A stretch of DNA of 64,000 nucleotides from Pyrinomonadaceae bacterium (GCA_014380365.1 JACMJZ010000012.1:310001-374000), one strand, 5' to 3'. Shown: positions 1 through 9,797, counted from the stretch's first letter. Translations and numbers: made by a program. The notes: generated by a model from the sequence alone, not told the origin.

Positions 1-3000
1 CGACGATGAGCGTTATGCGGATGCGCGCGTCGATGTTGTAGCCGTCGTTGAGCGCGTAGCCGTCGTAAGTGGCGAGCGTGTTGTTGGGGTCGGCGGTCTT
101 CGAGTAGTAGTAAATGCGCGTCCCTTCGAGAAAGGCCAGATCGATGAAGCTGGAGGGCCAGCTGGAGCCGCTGCCGGTGATGCACTGGGCCAGGAAGCGT
201 CCGATGGAGAAGTCACGGTCGACGGCGACGTAGACCAGAGCGGGGGTGCCATTGACGAGCGCGAGTTTACCAACGAGCGAGATACGGTCGTCCGTCCCGC
301 CCTGCAGCGGAGCGGGGCCGAAGAGGACGTGGCCTTGCAGCGTGAACTGCGAACTTTTCTCGCGCGCGGGCTGCGCCGGTTGCCCACCCTGCCCCGGGAC
401 CGCGGGCTTTGCGAACGCGAAGTGGACGAGCAGCGCGAGGTCGGAGACGACGATGCCGGGGAGTCCGAAGGGGTTTGAGATGGACTGCGAGGTCTGTTGA
501 ATGGCGGCGTCCATCATCTCGTCGTTGACCGTGAGCGTCACGTCGAAGCTGAAAGCGGAATTGAAGACGGAAGCGAGCTGCACGCGCCCGGCGAGCTGAA
601 ACTCGGAGTTGCGCGCGGCGGCGTATGTAAGGTGGATGCCGGGGTAGTTCGGCTGGCGCGTGAGGAGGATTGTGCTAAGAATGGTGATGTCAGGGAGGTC
701 TGCGATGAAGAGGCTGCGCGTCGAGTCGGCGCTGTCGATCAGCGCGTAGATGCGGACGCTCGGCGGAGCGGCGGCGCTGCCGATCTGGAGGAGGTTGGAG
801 AAAATCGTGTTGGTCGAAAAATCTATCTGGGCGGCGAAGATCGCGCCACGTTGGAGCGCGAACGAATCGCCCGTCAGCCCGGCGAGCGGCGAGGTGGCGA
901 GCGGCACCGCCGCAGTCATGATGGCCGTCACGGTCTGCGAGAGATCGCCGAGCGTCTCTCCTTCGATGTCGCAGAAGATTGCGCGCGCGCCGCGGACGCG
1001 CAGGAAGTTGTCGATGATGCTGAGCGCCGAAAAGAGATTCGCGAAGCGGAAGTTGTCGCCAAGCGAGAGGGCGACCGAGTAGTTCCAGCCCTGTCCAGCG
1101 GCCGTTGATGAAGACGACGAGGAGGACGAGGCGGAGCTTGCGCTTGAGGAGGACGAAGAGGAGCTGGAGCTGGAACTCGAAGCCGACCTTTTCTCGCAGT
1201 AGATTGTTGCTGCAGCTTGCAGCCCCTGGCTGCCGTAACTGAGCACGCCGTAGAGCAGGAAGCGCGAGCGCGTGAGGTTGAGATAAACGGAGGCGCTCGT
1301 GTAAGTCAGCGAGGCAAGGTCAGAGGGGACAACCTGCGACCACTTCTCGTCGTTGCCCGAGGCGGCGATGCCGTCCGTGACGGCCGCGATTTGTATCTGC
1401 GAAGTCTGCTCCGGCGCGACGGTGCCGGTCAGGATTGTCTCGACGTTCTGCGTCCCGACTTGCAGCGCAAGCGTCGCCTGGATGCCTGCGAAGGTGAACG
1501 CACCCTGGATGACGGCGGTGAGCGCGCCGCCGGTCTCCGGGATGTCGATCGTGCCGGCGATGGCGACGATGGCGAAGGTCGCGAGTCCGAAGTCGAAAGA
1601 CCAGTCGAAGCCCGCCGCGCCGTCGAAGTGGAAGAGGCCCGTGTCGGGAACGGCGCGCAGGTTCGCCGAGCGGATGGTCATCGAGGCCGGGAAGCCGTAC
1701 GAGGTAACGTCCTGAGGCAGCGCGCAATTCGCAGCGGCGGCGACCGAATTAACGGCGGAGATGAAATCTATGGTGATCTGGTCCTGAAGCGAGCCGCTGA
1801 ACTCCCAGGCCGTACCGGACGTGGGCTTAGTCGCGGTCACGAGGATCTCCGCGCCTGCCAGCGTGATGGTTCCTTCAATGCTGCCGGTGATCTGGCTGGC
1901 GACGACGGGGAACGGCATGGTCAACTGCGCCAGCACGTCGGTGATCGAGAGCTTGCCTTGGACGACCGTCCAGAGATTCGGCGTGTAGACTTGGAAACCA
2001 AACTGATTGAGGCTGCCGCTGACTCCGTCGAGGCGCAGAAGCACCCGCGAAACGTCGAAGCCGTCGGCGAGCGGCATCGTCGAGGGCAGGTAGCTCTGCG
2101 CGCTCGATGGGGACAGCCACGCATCGAGCGAGTTGAAGCCGGGGACATGAATCGGCTGTTCGTAAGCCGCCTCCAGCAGCCAGTCGCCCGCGTAGTCGTT
2201 CTTCAACATCGACACGTCGACGGTCGCCCCGGCGATCGTGATGTAGCCGCTCACATAACCGTAGACAGGGACTGGCGAGGTGCCGGGCAGGAACGAGAAG
2301 CAGCTCGAAAGCTCGCTGATGACGATCTGGTCGGTGATGATGATCCAGTCGCTTGACTGTTGGCACGCGAAGGCGATGTGCTTCAACTGCGTCGCCGCCG
2401 GGTTGAACGAAACCGTAAAGAGCGTTATGTCGAGACCGCCAAGCGTGGAGATGCCCTGCGGCAGCGCGGCCGGGTCGCCGCCAAGCAGGCCCAGAATCTG
2501 GCCGACCGTGGGCAGGTGTACGGTGCTTCCTTCGTCGAGGGAGATCGTCCACAAGGATTCGTCTGAGAGGGGGATCTCCATCCTGATACTCAATGTCGTC
2601 TGGTTGCTGCCCGACGAGAGCTGAACTTTCCCGGCGAGCGTGCCGGTCGAGTTCCAGTTGGTCGCTCCGCTCCTGCGCACGTTCATCGCGACCATCCAGT
2701 CCGTGACCTTGATAGCGCCGCCGACTATGCTCCACGCGCCGACCTGATTGATCGTGAACGAGACCGCCTGAACCATCTGCGCGACCGGGTCAATGAAGAC
2801 CGAGACCTCAGAGAGTGTGAAGGCGGGCACGGTGTTCGAAGGGGTGAAGCTGCCGAGCGCGCGGAGTGAGTCAGGAAGCACGCGCACGATGGCGTCGGAG
2901 GTGAGCCCGGTCAGCCCGGCGAGGTTCTCAAGAGTTGGGACGCCGCTGGTGTCGGTGATGATGATGTACCACGGGCCGCCGAGCGGCACGCCCGCGCGCG

Positions 3001-5311
3001 CCTCGTAGTTCGCCGAGCCGAGTGTGATCCGGCCGCTGACTTCCGCGGCGTAGGAAGTGTTCACTGGCTGGCCGTAATTGTTCGCGCGCAACGCCGTAAT
3101 CGCGAGAGTTGGGCCGGCGAGGGCGAGGTTGAGCGACGGTACGAGAGACCAGGACCCGTTGGGGACGCCTAGTTGAACGGTCGTCTCGGTCGGGCCGTTG
3201 CCCGACGGATCGAAAATGACGGCGAAGTTCGTCATGCTCACCCCCGCCAGCCCGAGCAACGAAGTCGGCAGGCGGCTCGACAGAAGGTCGTTCACGCCGG
3301 CGAGGGTGAGCGCGTCGCTCACACTGCTAAAAGAGCCGGGCGGCTGCGCGGCGTTGAGCGTAAGGACGGAAGACAGTGCCGTCGGAATGTCGACTGTGCA
3401 CGGCAGTGTGCTGGCGGCAAGCGCGACCGTCCCGGCGATGGTCAGCGCGTTATCGTTCAAGTTGGAGTCGTCGGTGCGCGTGCTGGAGAGCGAGAGCGCT
3501 CCGCCTTGCAGCGTGAGCGCCGGCTGCCCCACTCGGTTGATGGTGAGCGGCGCGAGAGTGCTCTCGCCGACAAAGGCGAACTGCGGCCGCTGGTCTGCGC
3601 TCACGTCGATGAGTCCGCCGACGCGCTTCGTCTGCAAACCCTCCTGCGCCGGATCGCCATCGACGGGCAGCAGGCTCGACTGCACGGCGAGCGAAGCCTG
3701 AAATTGCAACCCCGGTTGTAAGCCGAAGAAGACGGCTGCGTCCGCGTGTGCGAAAGACGTGAGGACGAAGAGCGGTTGACTGAGGGGCAAGTAGGAGAAC
3801 GGCGTGAAGGCCAGGACAGGATATGTGTCATCGAACACCCAGCCGGCGCTCGGCTCGACCCGCAGCATGATCTCCAACTCGAACGCGCCCGAGACCGTGA
3901 ACACAGCAGACACAGTCGCGCCCGTCGTGCCAAGCGTGTCCGCCGTCCCTGACAGTTGCAACGAATCGCCCGCCTCGTTGAGTGCGGGCTCTGTGGCGCT
4001 CGCCATCGACAACGTCGCGCCGAGGTTGTTCGTCAGCAGCGCTAGGATGCGGGCCGGGTTGCCGGCAACGGCCGCTGGAAGCGTGGCGCTGTTGAACGGG
4101 TAAGCGAAAGAACCGGGCGGGCCGGTGACGGCCGTGCGCGCGGCGACCAGGCGGCCGGATAAGGCCGAAAGGATGCTGCGCGCCGAGAGCAACTGGAACT
4201 CGAGCGCGTCACTCCAAGCGCCATAACTGTTGCCGGCGCGCGCGCGCAACGCGGCGGTGTACTGCGTGTCGAGCGCCAGCCCGTCAGCCGTGCCGACGGC
4301 GAAGGGCGACGCTGTGATCGCCTCGCGATGGAACACGGTCGTCCCGTCGCTGGTCAGCGTGACCTTCAGGTCGTAGCCATTTGCTCCCTCGACAGTGTTC
4401 CAGTTGAAGAGCGCCCCGTTGGTTTCGTAGGCGACGCTCAGGGCGGGCCGTGCGAGGTTGACGACCGCCACGCTCTGCGGTGCACTGGGCAGGCCGCGCA
4501 CCGAGACGCGCGCCGTGTAGGTCGTACCCGCGACAGGTGTGAAGCTCTGCGATTCGAGTGCGACCGGCGGGGCGAAAGTAGCCGCGTCAAGGTCGGCGCT
4601 GTAAACGCTCCCGCCGGTCTGGTCGCTCACCTCAACGTGGTATTGGGAAGCCTCGTCGTGCGCGTCCCATGACGCCTTGAGTTTTTGATCCTCGTAGAAG
4701 AGCGTGACGGTGGGTTGGAGCGCGAGCCGCGGGTCGCGGAAGAGCGCCACCGAAAGAAGCTGAGTGTAGGAAGCAACGCTCGCCTCGTCGCCGCGGACGA
4801 GCAGCCCGTCGAGCGACGTGAGCACGGCGAGCAACTGCTCGTCAGTCGCCGCCGCGCCCGTCGTTGCATCCGTCCAACCGGCTCCCGCGCGCAACGGCGC
4901 GTCAATGACATATTCGTTTGCCGATGCGCTGCGAGCGAAGCGCGCCGAGGCAACTACGTCGAGCCCGAAGGCGGTCTGGCCGGACTTAATAACGAGGTGG
5001 CGGGCGGGCGTGGTGAGTTGGGCAACGCCTTGGGTGGGAGGCGCAGCGAAGCCGACGACGAGCGAGATGCTGCCGCCGAGCGAGATGCTCCTGTCACCGA
5101 GAAAGGTCGCGGGTGCGTTGAAATACCAGCCGGTCTCGGCGGGGCCGGGCGTGTAGCGACAAGCGGGGCGCGGGTCGTCGTTCGCCGCCGCTGCAACCCA
5201 CGTCGCGTCGCGCTGGTTAGGCGTGCCGGGGTAGCTGACGACGTTCCACCCTTCGGTGTCAGTGTGAAACAGGCTCTCAACCGACGCTTGGGTCGAATTC
5301 GACGACCCCAT
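1..5311 (-). CDS. Giant multidomain beta-rich protein with N-terminal laminin-IV-like domain, partial at its 3' end
   Basis: One minus-strand frame stays open from the ATG at 5311 to the left edge (1770 codons, no stop seen), so the C-terminus is missing. AGGAG precedes the ATG by about 8 bases. Residues ~10-190 resemble a laminin B/domain IV module (WYFNAPATFLGD, then TDEQLLAVLTSLDGLLVRGD). Residues ~205-375 look like two fibronectin-III-like units. The rest is a long series of beta-rich segments with recurring ITIAGA, GSLSLT and LTIAG-like patterns. A serine-only linker lies near residues 1374-1400. No signal peptide is visible although all recognisable domains are of extracellular type. 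It is the last gene seen of a three-gene set, 26 bases after the unknown 470-residue gene. Function is unknown; adhesion or a structural/effector role is inference. The later segments might match DUF6603-like proteins, but this is only a guess. Confidence 0.85.
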   Translation of the reverse strand, partial: MGSSNSTQASVESLFHTDTEGWNVVSYPGTPNQRDATWVAAAANDDPRPACRYTPGPAETGWYFNAPATFLGDRSISLGGSISLVVGFAAPPTQGVAQLTTPARHLVIKSGQTAFGLDVVASARFARSASANEYVIDAPLRAGAGWTDATTGAAATDEQLLAVLTSLDGLLVRGDEASVASYTQLLSVALFRDPRLALQPTVTLFYEDQKLKASWDAHDEASQYHVEVSDQTGGSVYSADLDAATFAPPVALESQSFTPVAGTTYTARVSVRGLPSAPQSVAVVNLARPALSVAYETNGALFNWNTVEGANGYDLKVTLTSDGTTVFHREAITASPFAVGTADGLALDTQYTAALRARAGNSYGAWSDALEFQLLSARSILSALSGRLVAARTAVTGPPGSFAYPFNSATLPAAVAGNPARILALLTNNLGATLSMASATEPALNEAGDSLQLSGTADTLGTTGATVSAVFTVSGAFELEIMLRVEPSAGWVFDDTYPVLAFTPFSYLPLSQPLFVLTSFAHADAAVFFGLQPGLQFQASLAVQSSLLPVDGDPAQEGLQTKRVGGLIDVSADQRPQFAFVGESTLAPLTINRVGQPALTLQGGALSLSSTRTDDSNLNDNALTIAGTVALAASTLPCTVDIPTALSSVLTLNAAQPPGSFSSVSDALTLAGVNDLLSSRLPTSLLGLAGVSMTNFAVIFDPSGNGPTETTVQLGVPNGSWSLVPSLNLALAGPTLAITALRANNYGQPVNTSYAAEVSGRITLGSANYEARAGVPLGGPWYIIITDTSGVPTLENLAGLTGLTSDAIVRVLPDSLRALGSFTPSNTVPAFTLSEVSVFIDPVAQMVQAVSFTINQVGAWSIVGGAIKVTDWMVAMNVRRSGATNWNSTGTLAGKVQLSSGSNQTTLSIRMEIPLSDESLWTISLDEGSTVHLPTVGQILGLLGGDPAALPQGISTLGGLDITLFTVSFNPAATQLKHIAFACQQSSDWIIITDQIVISELSSCFSFLPGTSPVPVYGYVSGYITIAGATVDVSMLKNDYAGDWLLEAAYEQPIHVPGFNSLDAWLSPSSAQSYLPSTMPLADGFDVSRVLLRLDGVSGSLNQFGFQVYTPNLWTVVQGKLSITDVLAQLTMPFPVVASQITGSIEGTITLAGAEILVTATKPTSGTAWEFSGSLQDQITIDFISAVNSVAAAANCALPQDVTSYGFPASMTIRSANLRAVPDTGLFHFDGAAGFDWSFDFGLATFAIVAIAGTIDIPETGGALTAVIQGAFTFAGIQATLALQVGTQNVETILTGTVAPEQTSQIQIAAVTDGIAASGNDEKWSQVVPSDLASLTYTSASVYLNLTRSRFLLYGVLSYGSQGLQAAATIYCEKRSASSSSSSSSSSSSSASSASSSSSSSSTAAGQGWNYSVALSLGDNFRFANLFSALSIIDNFLRVRGARAIFCDIEGETLGDLSQTVTAIMTAAVPLATSPLAGLTGDSFALQRGAIFAAQIDFSTNTIFSNLLQIGSAAAPPSVRIYALIDSADSTRSLFIADLPDITILSTILLTRQPNYPGIHLTYAAARNSEFQLAGRVQLASVFNSAFSFDVTLTVNDEMMDAAIQQTSQSISNPFGLPGIVVSDLALLVHFAFAKPAVPGQGGQPAQPAREKSSQFTLQGHVLFGPAPLQGGTDDRISLVGKLALVNGTPALVYVAVDRDFSIGRFLAQCITGSGSSWPSSFIDLAFLEGTRIYYYSKTADPNNTLATYDGYALNDGYNIDARIRITLIV

Positions 5312-5337
5312 GATTGTCTTCTCCTCGCGAAAAGCTT

Positions 5338-6750
5338 TCAGGTCGTGATGACGACGCCTTGACCGTTAACGTAGTTCGGCTTCACGTCTGCGCCGAAGTT
5401 CTGCCTCCTCATGGCCGCCTTGGTAAAGTTGCTCATGTCGATCGTCATGTTTCCCAGTTGGGGATCTGTGAGCGCGGCAAAGTATTTAGTGAGCGGCGCC
5501 TCGTAGTTGAACGCGTTGACCCTTGTGGGCGCGCGGATGGACGTGAGGTCGAGGCTCTGCGTGTCGCTGTCATAGCGCAGCAACGCCGACCAGGTGAAGC
5601 CACAGAGAAATCTCGTGGTGGTCCTTCCACTACGGGGCAGGTATTTCATTCCGGCGACGACTAAGGTCCAATATTTCAACTCGACGTGAAACTCGTCGGG
5701 CTTCAGGATAAAGCGCGGCGTCATAAGTCCTGACGAGCCACGAACGGGCGGCTGGGAATCCTCGACGGGCGGCGGCGAATCTTCGGTGGCCTCCATGGAT
5801 TCGTCCGTCACATCCGGCAAGTTGAGATGCTCCCCCTTGAGAAACTCGTAGATCCTCTTGAGCGCCAGCAAAACCGCGTCCTCCTGCATTGACGCCATAT
5901 CGTAATAGTCGATGAGGTAGGCGAGGACGTACTGCTTCCCTTCTCTCGTCCCGAGGGTGACGCAGAGCGACGGCGTAAACTCCTCGTCGTCGGGGAGGGT
6001 GATGAGAACGTAGTCGCCGATAACCTGCCCGGAGACCTCGGCGGGCGTGATTCCTGCCAGCATTCGGCCTTCGCGCGACAGATAGTCAAGCGCGATCTCG
6101 TAAGGCTCCTTTTCGGAGAGTTGCTGCCGCGTGACTTCGAGGGCTTCGAGCAGGTTGTCGTTCGAGACGAATCTGGCGACGTCAGACTCGGTGACAAGGC
6201 TCACCGGCACTTCGGCGAACAACGAGGCGGCGAGCGATTGGGTGTCGCTATTGCCCGTGGCGGTGAGGAATGAGCCATTCGGTATCGGGTGATTGGAGAG
6301 GTCCGCCCTCGACCGGGCAGTGCCGTCAATCAGCATCCCGTTGTACGGGTAGAATGGCTCGAACGAGTCGTCGCTCGGCTTTAACAGGTTCGCATGCTTC
6401 GGCCCCATGAAGTCGACGAAGACGAAGCCGTTCGTCCTGTCGCACATGTAGGGCGCGCGGTCGGCGAACTTCCCGCCATAGACCTCGGGCGGGATGGGAG
6501 TGCCGCAGAAGTTGATCTGCATGAACTGCATGAAGCCGACGTACTGGGCGCCGGTCAGCGTCTGGCCGGTCGGATCGTAGAACGCCTTGACGACGAGCGG
6601 ATCGGCGAAGCTGTCGTCGAACCCGACGTGGAGTGGGCCGTTGCCAGGGCGAAAGTAATGTCGCCCGATGGGGAAAGGCGTGTTCTGCCTCGTCAGGCCG
6701 CTCACGTAGTAGAGCCCGTCCGCCATGCTTTTCGCCACGCTGAGAGCCAT
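5338..6750 (-). CDS. Conserved-looking protein of unknown function, 470 aa
   Basis: ATG at 6750 is preceded by AGGAGG at ideal spacing, and the gene ends 26 bases before the giant gene, so co-expression is likely. I do not recognise a family. Visible traits are a soluble composition, no signal peptide or membrane segment, a proline/acid-rich hinge around residues 320-345 (EDSPPPVEDSQPPVRGSS) that splits it into a ~320-residue N-terminal and a ~125-residue C-terminal part, and a C-terminus rich in aromatic beta-strand residues. Third codon positions are strongly G/C, like the neighbouring genes of this set. A partner or chaperone role for the giant protein is possible from position only. Confidence 0.8.
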   Translation of the reverse strand: MALSVAKSMADGLYYVSGLTRQNTPFPIGRHYFRPGNGPLHVGFDDSFADPLVVKAFYDPTGQTLTGAQYVGFMQFMQINFCGTPIPPEVYGGKFADRAPYMCDRTNGFVFVDFMGPKHANLLKPSDDSFEPFYPYNGMLIDGTARSRADLSNHPIPNGSFLTATGNSDTQSLAASLFAEVPVSLVTESDVARFVSNDNLLEALEVTRQQLSEKEPYEIALDYLSREGRMLAGITPAEVSGQVIGDYVLITLPDDEEFTPSLCVTLGTREGKQYVLAYLIDYYDMASMQEDAVLLALKRIYEFLKGEHLNLPDVTDESMEATEDSPPPVEDSQPPVRGSSGLMTPRFILKPDEFHVELKYWTLVVAGMKYLPRSGRTTTRFLCGFTWSALLRYDSDTQSLDLTSIRAPTRVNAFNYEAPLTKYFAALTDPQLGNMTIDMSNFTKAAMRRQNFGADVKPNYVNGQGVVITT

Positions 6751-6787
6751 CGCCTCTATGCCTCCTCGCCCTCGTTAAGCCGCCCGC

Positions 6788-8308
6788 TCAGTGTGTGTCC
6801 GTGTGATAAAAAGGGCCGATGTAGCCGGGTCCGTAAGCGCCCGTCTTCGTCTCCATGGGGCGCAGCACGTTCGTAGGAGCCGCGTCGGCCAGGAGTGTCT
6901 GTGCGCCGGTGCCGTAAATCTGCACCTGGAGTTGCTTGCCGCCGTCGGTGCTGTCCTGAATTTCTTTAATGCTCTCGTCGACGGGGCGGATGACGATGTC
7001 GCCAAGGATTTGCGCCCCAAGCAGATCGACCGAGTATGGTGGTTTGTTCTTGACCTTGAAGCCGACCGCGGCCACCTCCGTTACGTAGACCTGCTGGATG
7101 GTGTTGTCGGTCTTGCTCGTCCCCTTGGGGCGGAGCCCCCATTTCGGAGTGGCCGTTTTGTTCATGCGGTTGATCACCTCCTGCGTTGGGTGGTGGTGGA
7201 ACCGCGACTTGACGCCGGAGCTGACGATGGCGACGCAAGGGCGCAGCGTTGCCAGTAGGTAAACGTCCACGCTCGAAGAGCTGGCGTGGTGGTTTGCCTT
7301 CATCACAGTGGAGTAACCGGCTGAAGGGTACTTAGGCTCGTTCGCCGTCCATGCCGTCGTCGCAGGGAAAAACTTTTCAAGCGCCGGCCCCAGCTTGCTC
7401 TCCACGTCGGCGTGCACGGAGTAGGCCTTCTTTTTCGACTCGTTCATCGCGTTGCTGCCTGTGTTGCCGCCAGCCGCGAGCCCGCTGCCGGCAATGTCAC
7501 CGCCGAGGAAGTAGCGGAAGGAACCGTATTCGAGGATGAGGACGATGGAGCGGTCGTTCTGATCCACTTTCTTGGCCGTCGAAGGTATCTCGGTGTACTG
7601 ACCCTTCATGCTGTAGACGCCCTGCGCGGCGGCGAGTACGTAGAGCTTGATCGGGATGCTGTCCACGCCCGTGCCGAGATCAATCGTCATCATGTCGTTC
7701 TTGCCTTCCATGAACCCGCCGGGGTCTATGAAGAAGCGCTTGGTATTGTTGCTCGCGGCGGCGAACGCGCCACTCACGTCTTGTTCCAGCCAGGCAAAGC
7801 GGTAGGTCTTCGGGTCGGCCTTCTTGTTCTTGCTGGTCTGGTAGACGCGGGCGGGACGGAAGCGCGGCTCCAGCGCGACCTTCGTCACCTTTTTCTTGCC
7901 CACCGTTACCGTCGTCTCAACCCTCTGCTTAAAGACGCTGCGCAGTCCAGCCATGTGATCGTCGTGCGGGTGGCTGACGAGGATGTAGAGGTCCGGACAG
8001 TAAGGCGCCGGGTCGGTTCTGAGCGCGCCTTGCTTTTTGAGGTAGTTGAGCACGTCGCCGCCGTATTCGTCGTCGCCGCCGTCGATGAGGAGCGCGCGGT
8101 TGATCGTGCCCTCGAGATCGACAGCATTCAATACGGCGTAAGGTACGTAGTGAATTGGATCGGAAGGCAGCGAGCCCGTGATCTTCCCAGTGTTGATGGC
8201 GTTCGTGATCCTCGCTGCGACCTTGGTAAGGTTGCGGTTGATGATGAGAATGGAGTCGCCCTGCCCCACGTTCATCTGGTGGATTTCGAGGCACGCGCTT
8301 CGCGTCAT
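6788..8308 (-). CDS. ComEC/Rec2-like metallo-beta-lactamase-fold hydrolase
   Basis: A 506-residue soluble protein. The start at 8308 (residues MTRSACLEIHQMNVGQGDS) fits the family, whose fold begins with the VGQGDS strand; an upstream in-frame start is less likely. The metal motif HPHDDH lies in ILVSHPHDDHMAGL (~residue 140). A GGD strand (YFLGGDI) and a downstream KANHHAS site complete the pattern of the hydrolase domain of ComEC-like proteins. Here there are no membrane segments, so this is a free-standing hydrolase, not the DNA-uptake channel. Substrates of such stand-alone enzymes (nucleic acid or cyclic nucleotides) are mostly unknown. It is the first gene of the set with the 470-residue protein (37-base gap) and the giant protein. 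Confidence 0.85.
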   Translation of the reverse strand: MTRSACLEIHQMNVGQGDSILIINRNLTKVAARITNAINTGKITGSLPSDPIHYVPYAVLNAVDLEGTINRALLIDGGDDEYGGDVLNYLKKQGALRTDPAPYCPDLYILVSHPHDDHMAGLRSVFKQRVETTVTVGKKKVTKVALEPRFRPARVYQTSKNKKADPKTYRFAWLEQDVSGAFAAASNNTKRFFIDPGGFMEGKNDMMTIDLGTGVDSIPIKLYVLAAAQGVYSMKGQYTEIPSTAKKVDQNDRSIVLILEYGSFRYFLGGDIAGSGLAAGGNTGSNAMNESKKKAYSVHADVESKLGPALEKFFPATTAWTANEPKYPSAGYSTVMKANHHASSSSVDVYLLATLRPCVAIVSSGVKSRFHHHPTQEVINRMNKTATPKWGLRPKGTSKTDNTIQQVYVTEVAAVGFKVKNKPPYSVDLLGAQILGDIVIRPVDESIKEIQDSTDGGKQLQVQIYGTGAQTLLADAAPTNVLRPMETKTGAYGPGYIGPFYHTDTH

Positions 8309-8401
8309 GTTGCAGCTTCCGCTTGAAAAGATTTTAGGTAAGAAGTTACGACGTTGAGACGCGCTCGAGGTCACCAACACGTCAAGGATTCAGAGCACCC
8401 G

Positions 8402-8430
8402 AATGTAATCCTATAGGGTTGTCTTGTCAA
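8402..8430 (-). promoter_or_regulatory. Sigma-70-type promoter for the MBL/giant-protein set
   Basis: On the minus strand TTGACA (8430-8425) is followed after 17 bases by TACATT (8407-8402). The start of transcription would lie near 8395, leaving a leader of about 85 bases before the ATG at 8308. A perfect -35 and correct spacing support it; the -10 has four of six consensus bases. Confidence 0.55.
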
Positions 8431-8553
8431 CGCGATTGCGTTGCACTCGTCGGGCACCGGATCGGGCGAAAGAGCCGTGGCCGTCGGCTTAGATCGTACC
8501 TTCATCCCGCCACGTGCTTTCTTCCTGATTTGCAAGATCGCAACGAAATGGTG

Positions 8554-9552
8554 TCACGCGGATTTCAAAACATCGGCCGCCCGTCGCGCCTGAGATGGAG
8601 AGACGTATTTGAGCGCGCCGCCCTGGAAATAGAGTTCGATGCGGCGGATAACCTCCTCCACCGTGATCAAGTCCATACAGCGGGGCAGACCTTCGACTAC
8701 ATCAACGCACAGATTCTCCGGCAGATCATGCGCGCTCCCGTCGTGCAGTTGCACCGTGCGCGACTTCCAACAGCCGCCGTCGTCGCAGCAGGCGAGCGCG
8801 CCGACAGTGTGGATGTACTGGTGGTGCGGGTAGGCTTCCCATTGCGGTGGCTCGCGCCCGCCCGCCACGACTACGCACGGTCTGTTTTTTGGAAACCCGC
8901 CTTTAGTCTCGATGGCAGCTGCCAGATGCATGGCTAGAGTCACCGGACAGAAGACACCCTGCGCGTGATAGACGAGGCGTATGAGTTGCCGCAGGCTGGT
9001 CTGACCGCGCAAGTCCAGCACTCCGTCCAAAGCGGGGTGGTGATGATGTCCTTCGCCGACCTGAACAAAAAGAATGCGTCCCTGAAACCAGTCAACTACA
9101 TGCTGGAATCGTGCAACATCCCACCACTTCACCGTGTAATCCAATTTTCCGCCGGCAACGATGATCCAAAACGGCGTGTCTTCCTTTGTGAACTCTTCCA
9201 CCTGGGAGAGCCAAGACTTCTCCTTCGGCGAGAGATGAATGTCGCCGTGAAACGCTGAAGGCCTGATTCTCAAACCCAACTCTTCGTTCAAAAACGAGAT
9301 GAATCCGTGAATGAAGTGGTAAGAGCCGTTGTTGCTTCGGTTGATGAGCGGGTAATGACAGTCAATTATTCTGACCTCCGGATCACCCTCCCACAAACGA
9401 GTGATGAATGGATTATTCTCCCAGAGGTCCGGGCAGGGAGTGCGCACGTCGGTCTGAAACTGCCCCGGGTAGCACAAGTGCAGGTCTCGGACGGCGGCGG
9501 TTAGCATGACGATGTCCCCGGGTGATTGATAATTGCGGAGGATAAGTTTCAT
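8554..9552 (-). CDS. Glycosyltransferase family 9-like protein
   Basis: A 332-residue protein that opens with RNYQSPGDIVMLTAAVRDLH, the nucleotide-sugar transferase (heptosyltransferase, GT9) first strand and helix. A C-terminal half with FCPVTLAMHLAAA matches the donor-site helix of GT-B enzymes. The segment VVVAGGREPPQWEAYPHHQY and a CC-GGC cluster (ACCDDGGCW) are typical of a subfamily of stand-alone GT9-like proteins rather than of WaaC/WaaF. Likely transfers a sugar to a cell-surface or protein acceptor; acceptor unknown. It is separated from the downstream MBL gene by its own promoter and is less G/C-rich than that gene. Confidence 0.75.
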   Translation of the reverse strand: MKLILRNYQSPGDIVMLTAAVRDLHLCYPGQFQTDVRTPCPDLWENNPFITRLWEGDPEVRIIDCHYPLINRSNNGSYHFIHGFISFLNEELGLRIRPSAFHGDIHLSPKEKSWLSQVEEFTKEDTPFWIIVAGGKLDYTVKWWDVARFQHVVDWFQGRILFVQVGEGHHHHPALDGVLDLRGQTSLRQLIRLVYHAQGVFCPVTLAMHLAAAIETKGGFPKNRPCVVVAGGREPPQWEAYPHHQYIHTVGALACCDDGGCWKSRTVQLHDGSAHDLPENLCVDVVEGLPRCMDLITVEEVIRRIELYFQGGALKYVSPSQARRAADVLKSA

Positions 9553-9617
9553 GTACGGGACGTTTTCCAGACTCTGTAAATCGAATAAATCAAGCGTTCT
9601 TTTTTACGTACCTGATT

Positions 9618-9797
9618 ATGCCACCGATAAGACCTGAACTGCTCGACGAACTGCTAGATGAATTGCTTCAGGATGATCAGAAGCGAGAGGACCTGCTCAA
9701 AAGCGGCTGTCTCGCTCTGACGTCGTTCGGAATCACCGCCGTTTCTTCGCAACTCGTCTCTATACGTGACTTGCGTATACATATAATTTCGGTATAA
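9618..9797 (+). pseudogene. Remnant of an IS256-family transposase N-terminus
   Basis: The 59-codon frame starts MPPIRPELLDELLDELLQ and continues DDQKREDLLKSG. This resembles the N-terminus of IS256-family transposases (LLDELL...D...K.PEDLL). After about 30 residues the likeness stops and the frame runs into the promoter of the next gene. No inverted repeats and no catalytic part are present, so it is a decayed fragment. It marks past insertion activity in this region. Confidence 0.45.

Noticed and set aside
1217-2735. Long open frames on both strands here (e.g. 379 codons plus, 286 codons minus)
   Set aside because: They have Arg-rich, unfolded compositions and lie in the wrong phases of the giant minus-strand gene, whose phase is continuously open and protein-like.
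7412-8326. 304-codon plus-strand frame opposite the MBL gene
   Set aside because: It is the mirror of a G/C-rich gene with clear metal motifs on the minus strand; no family likeness.
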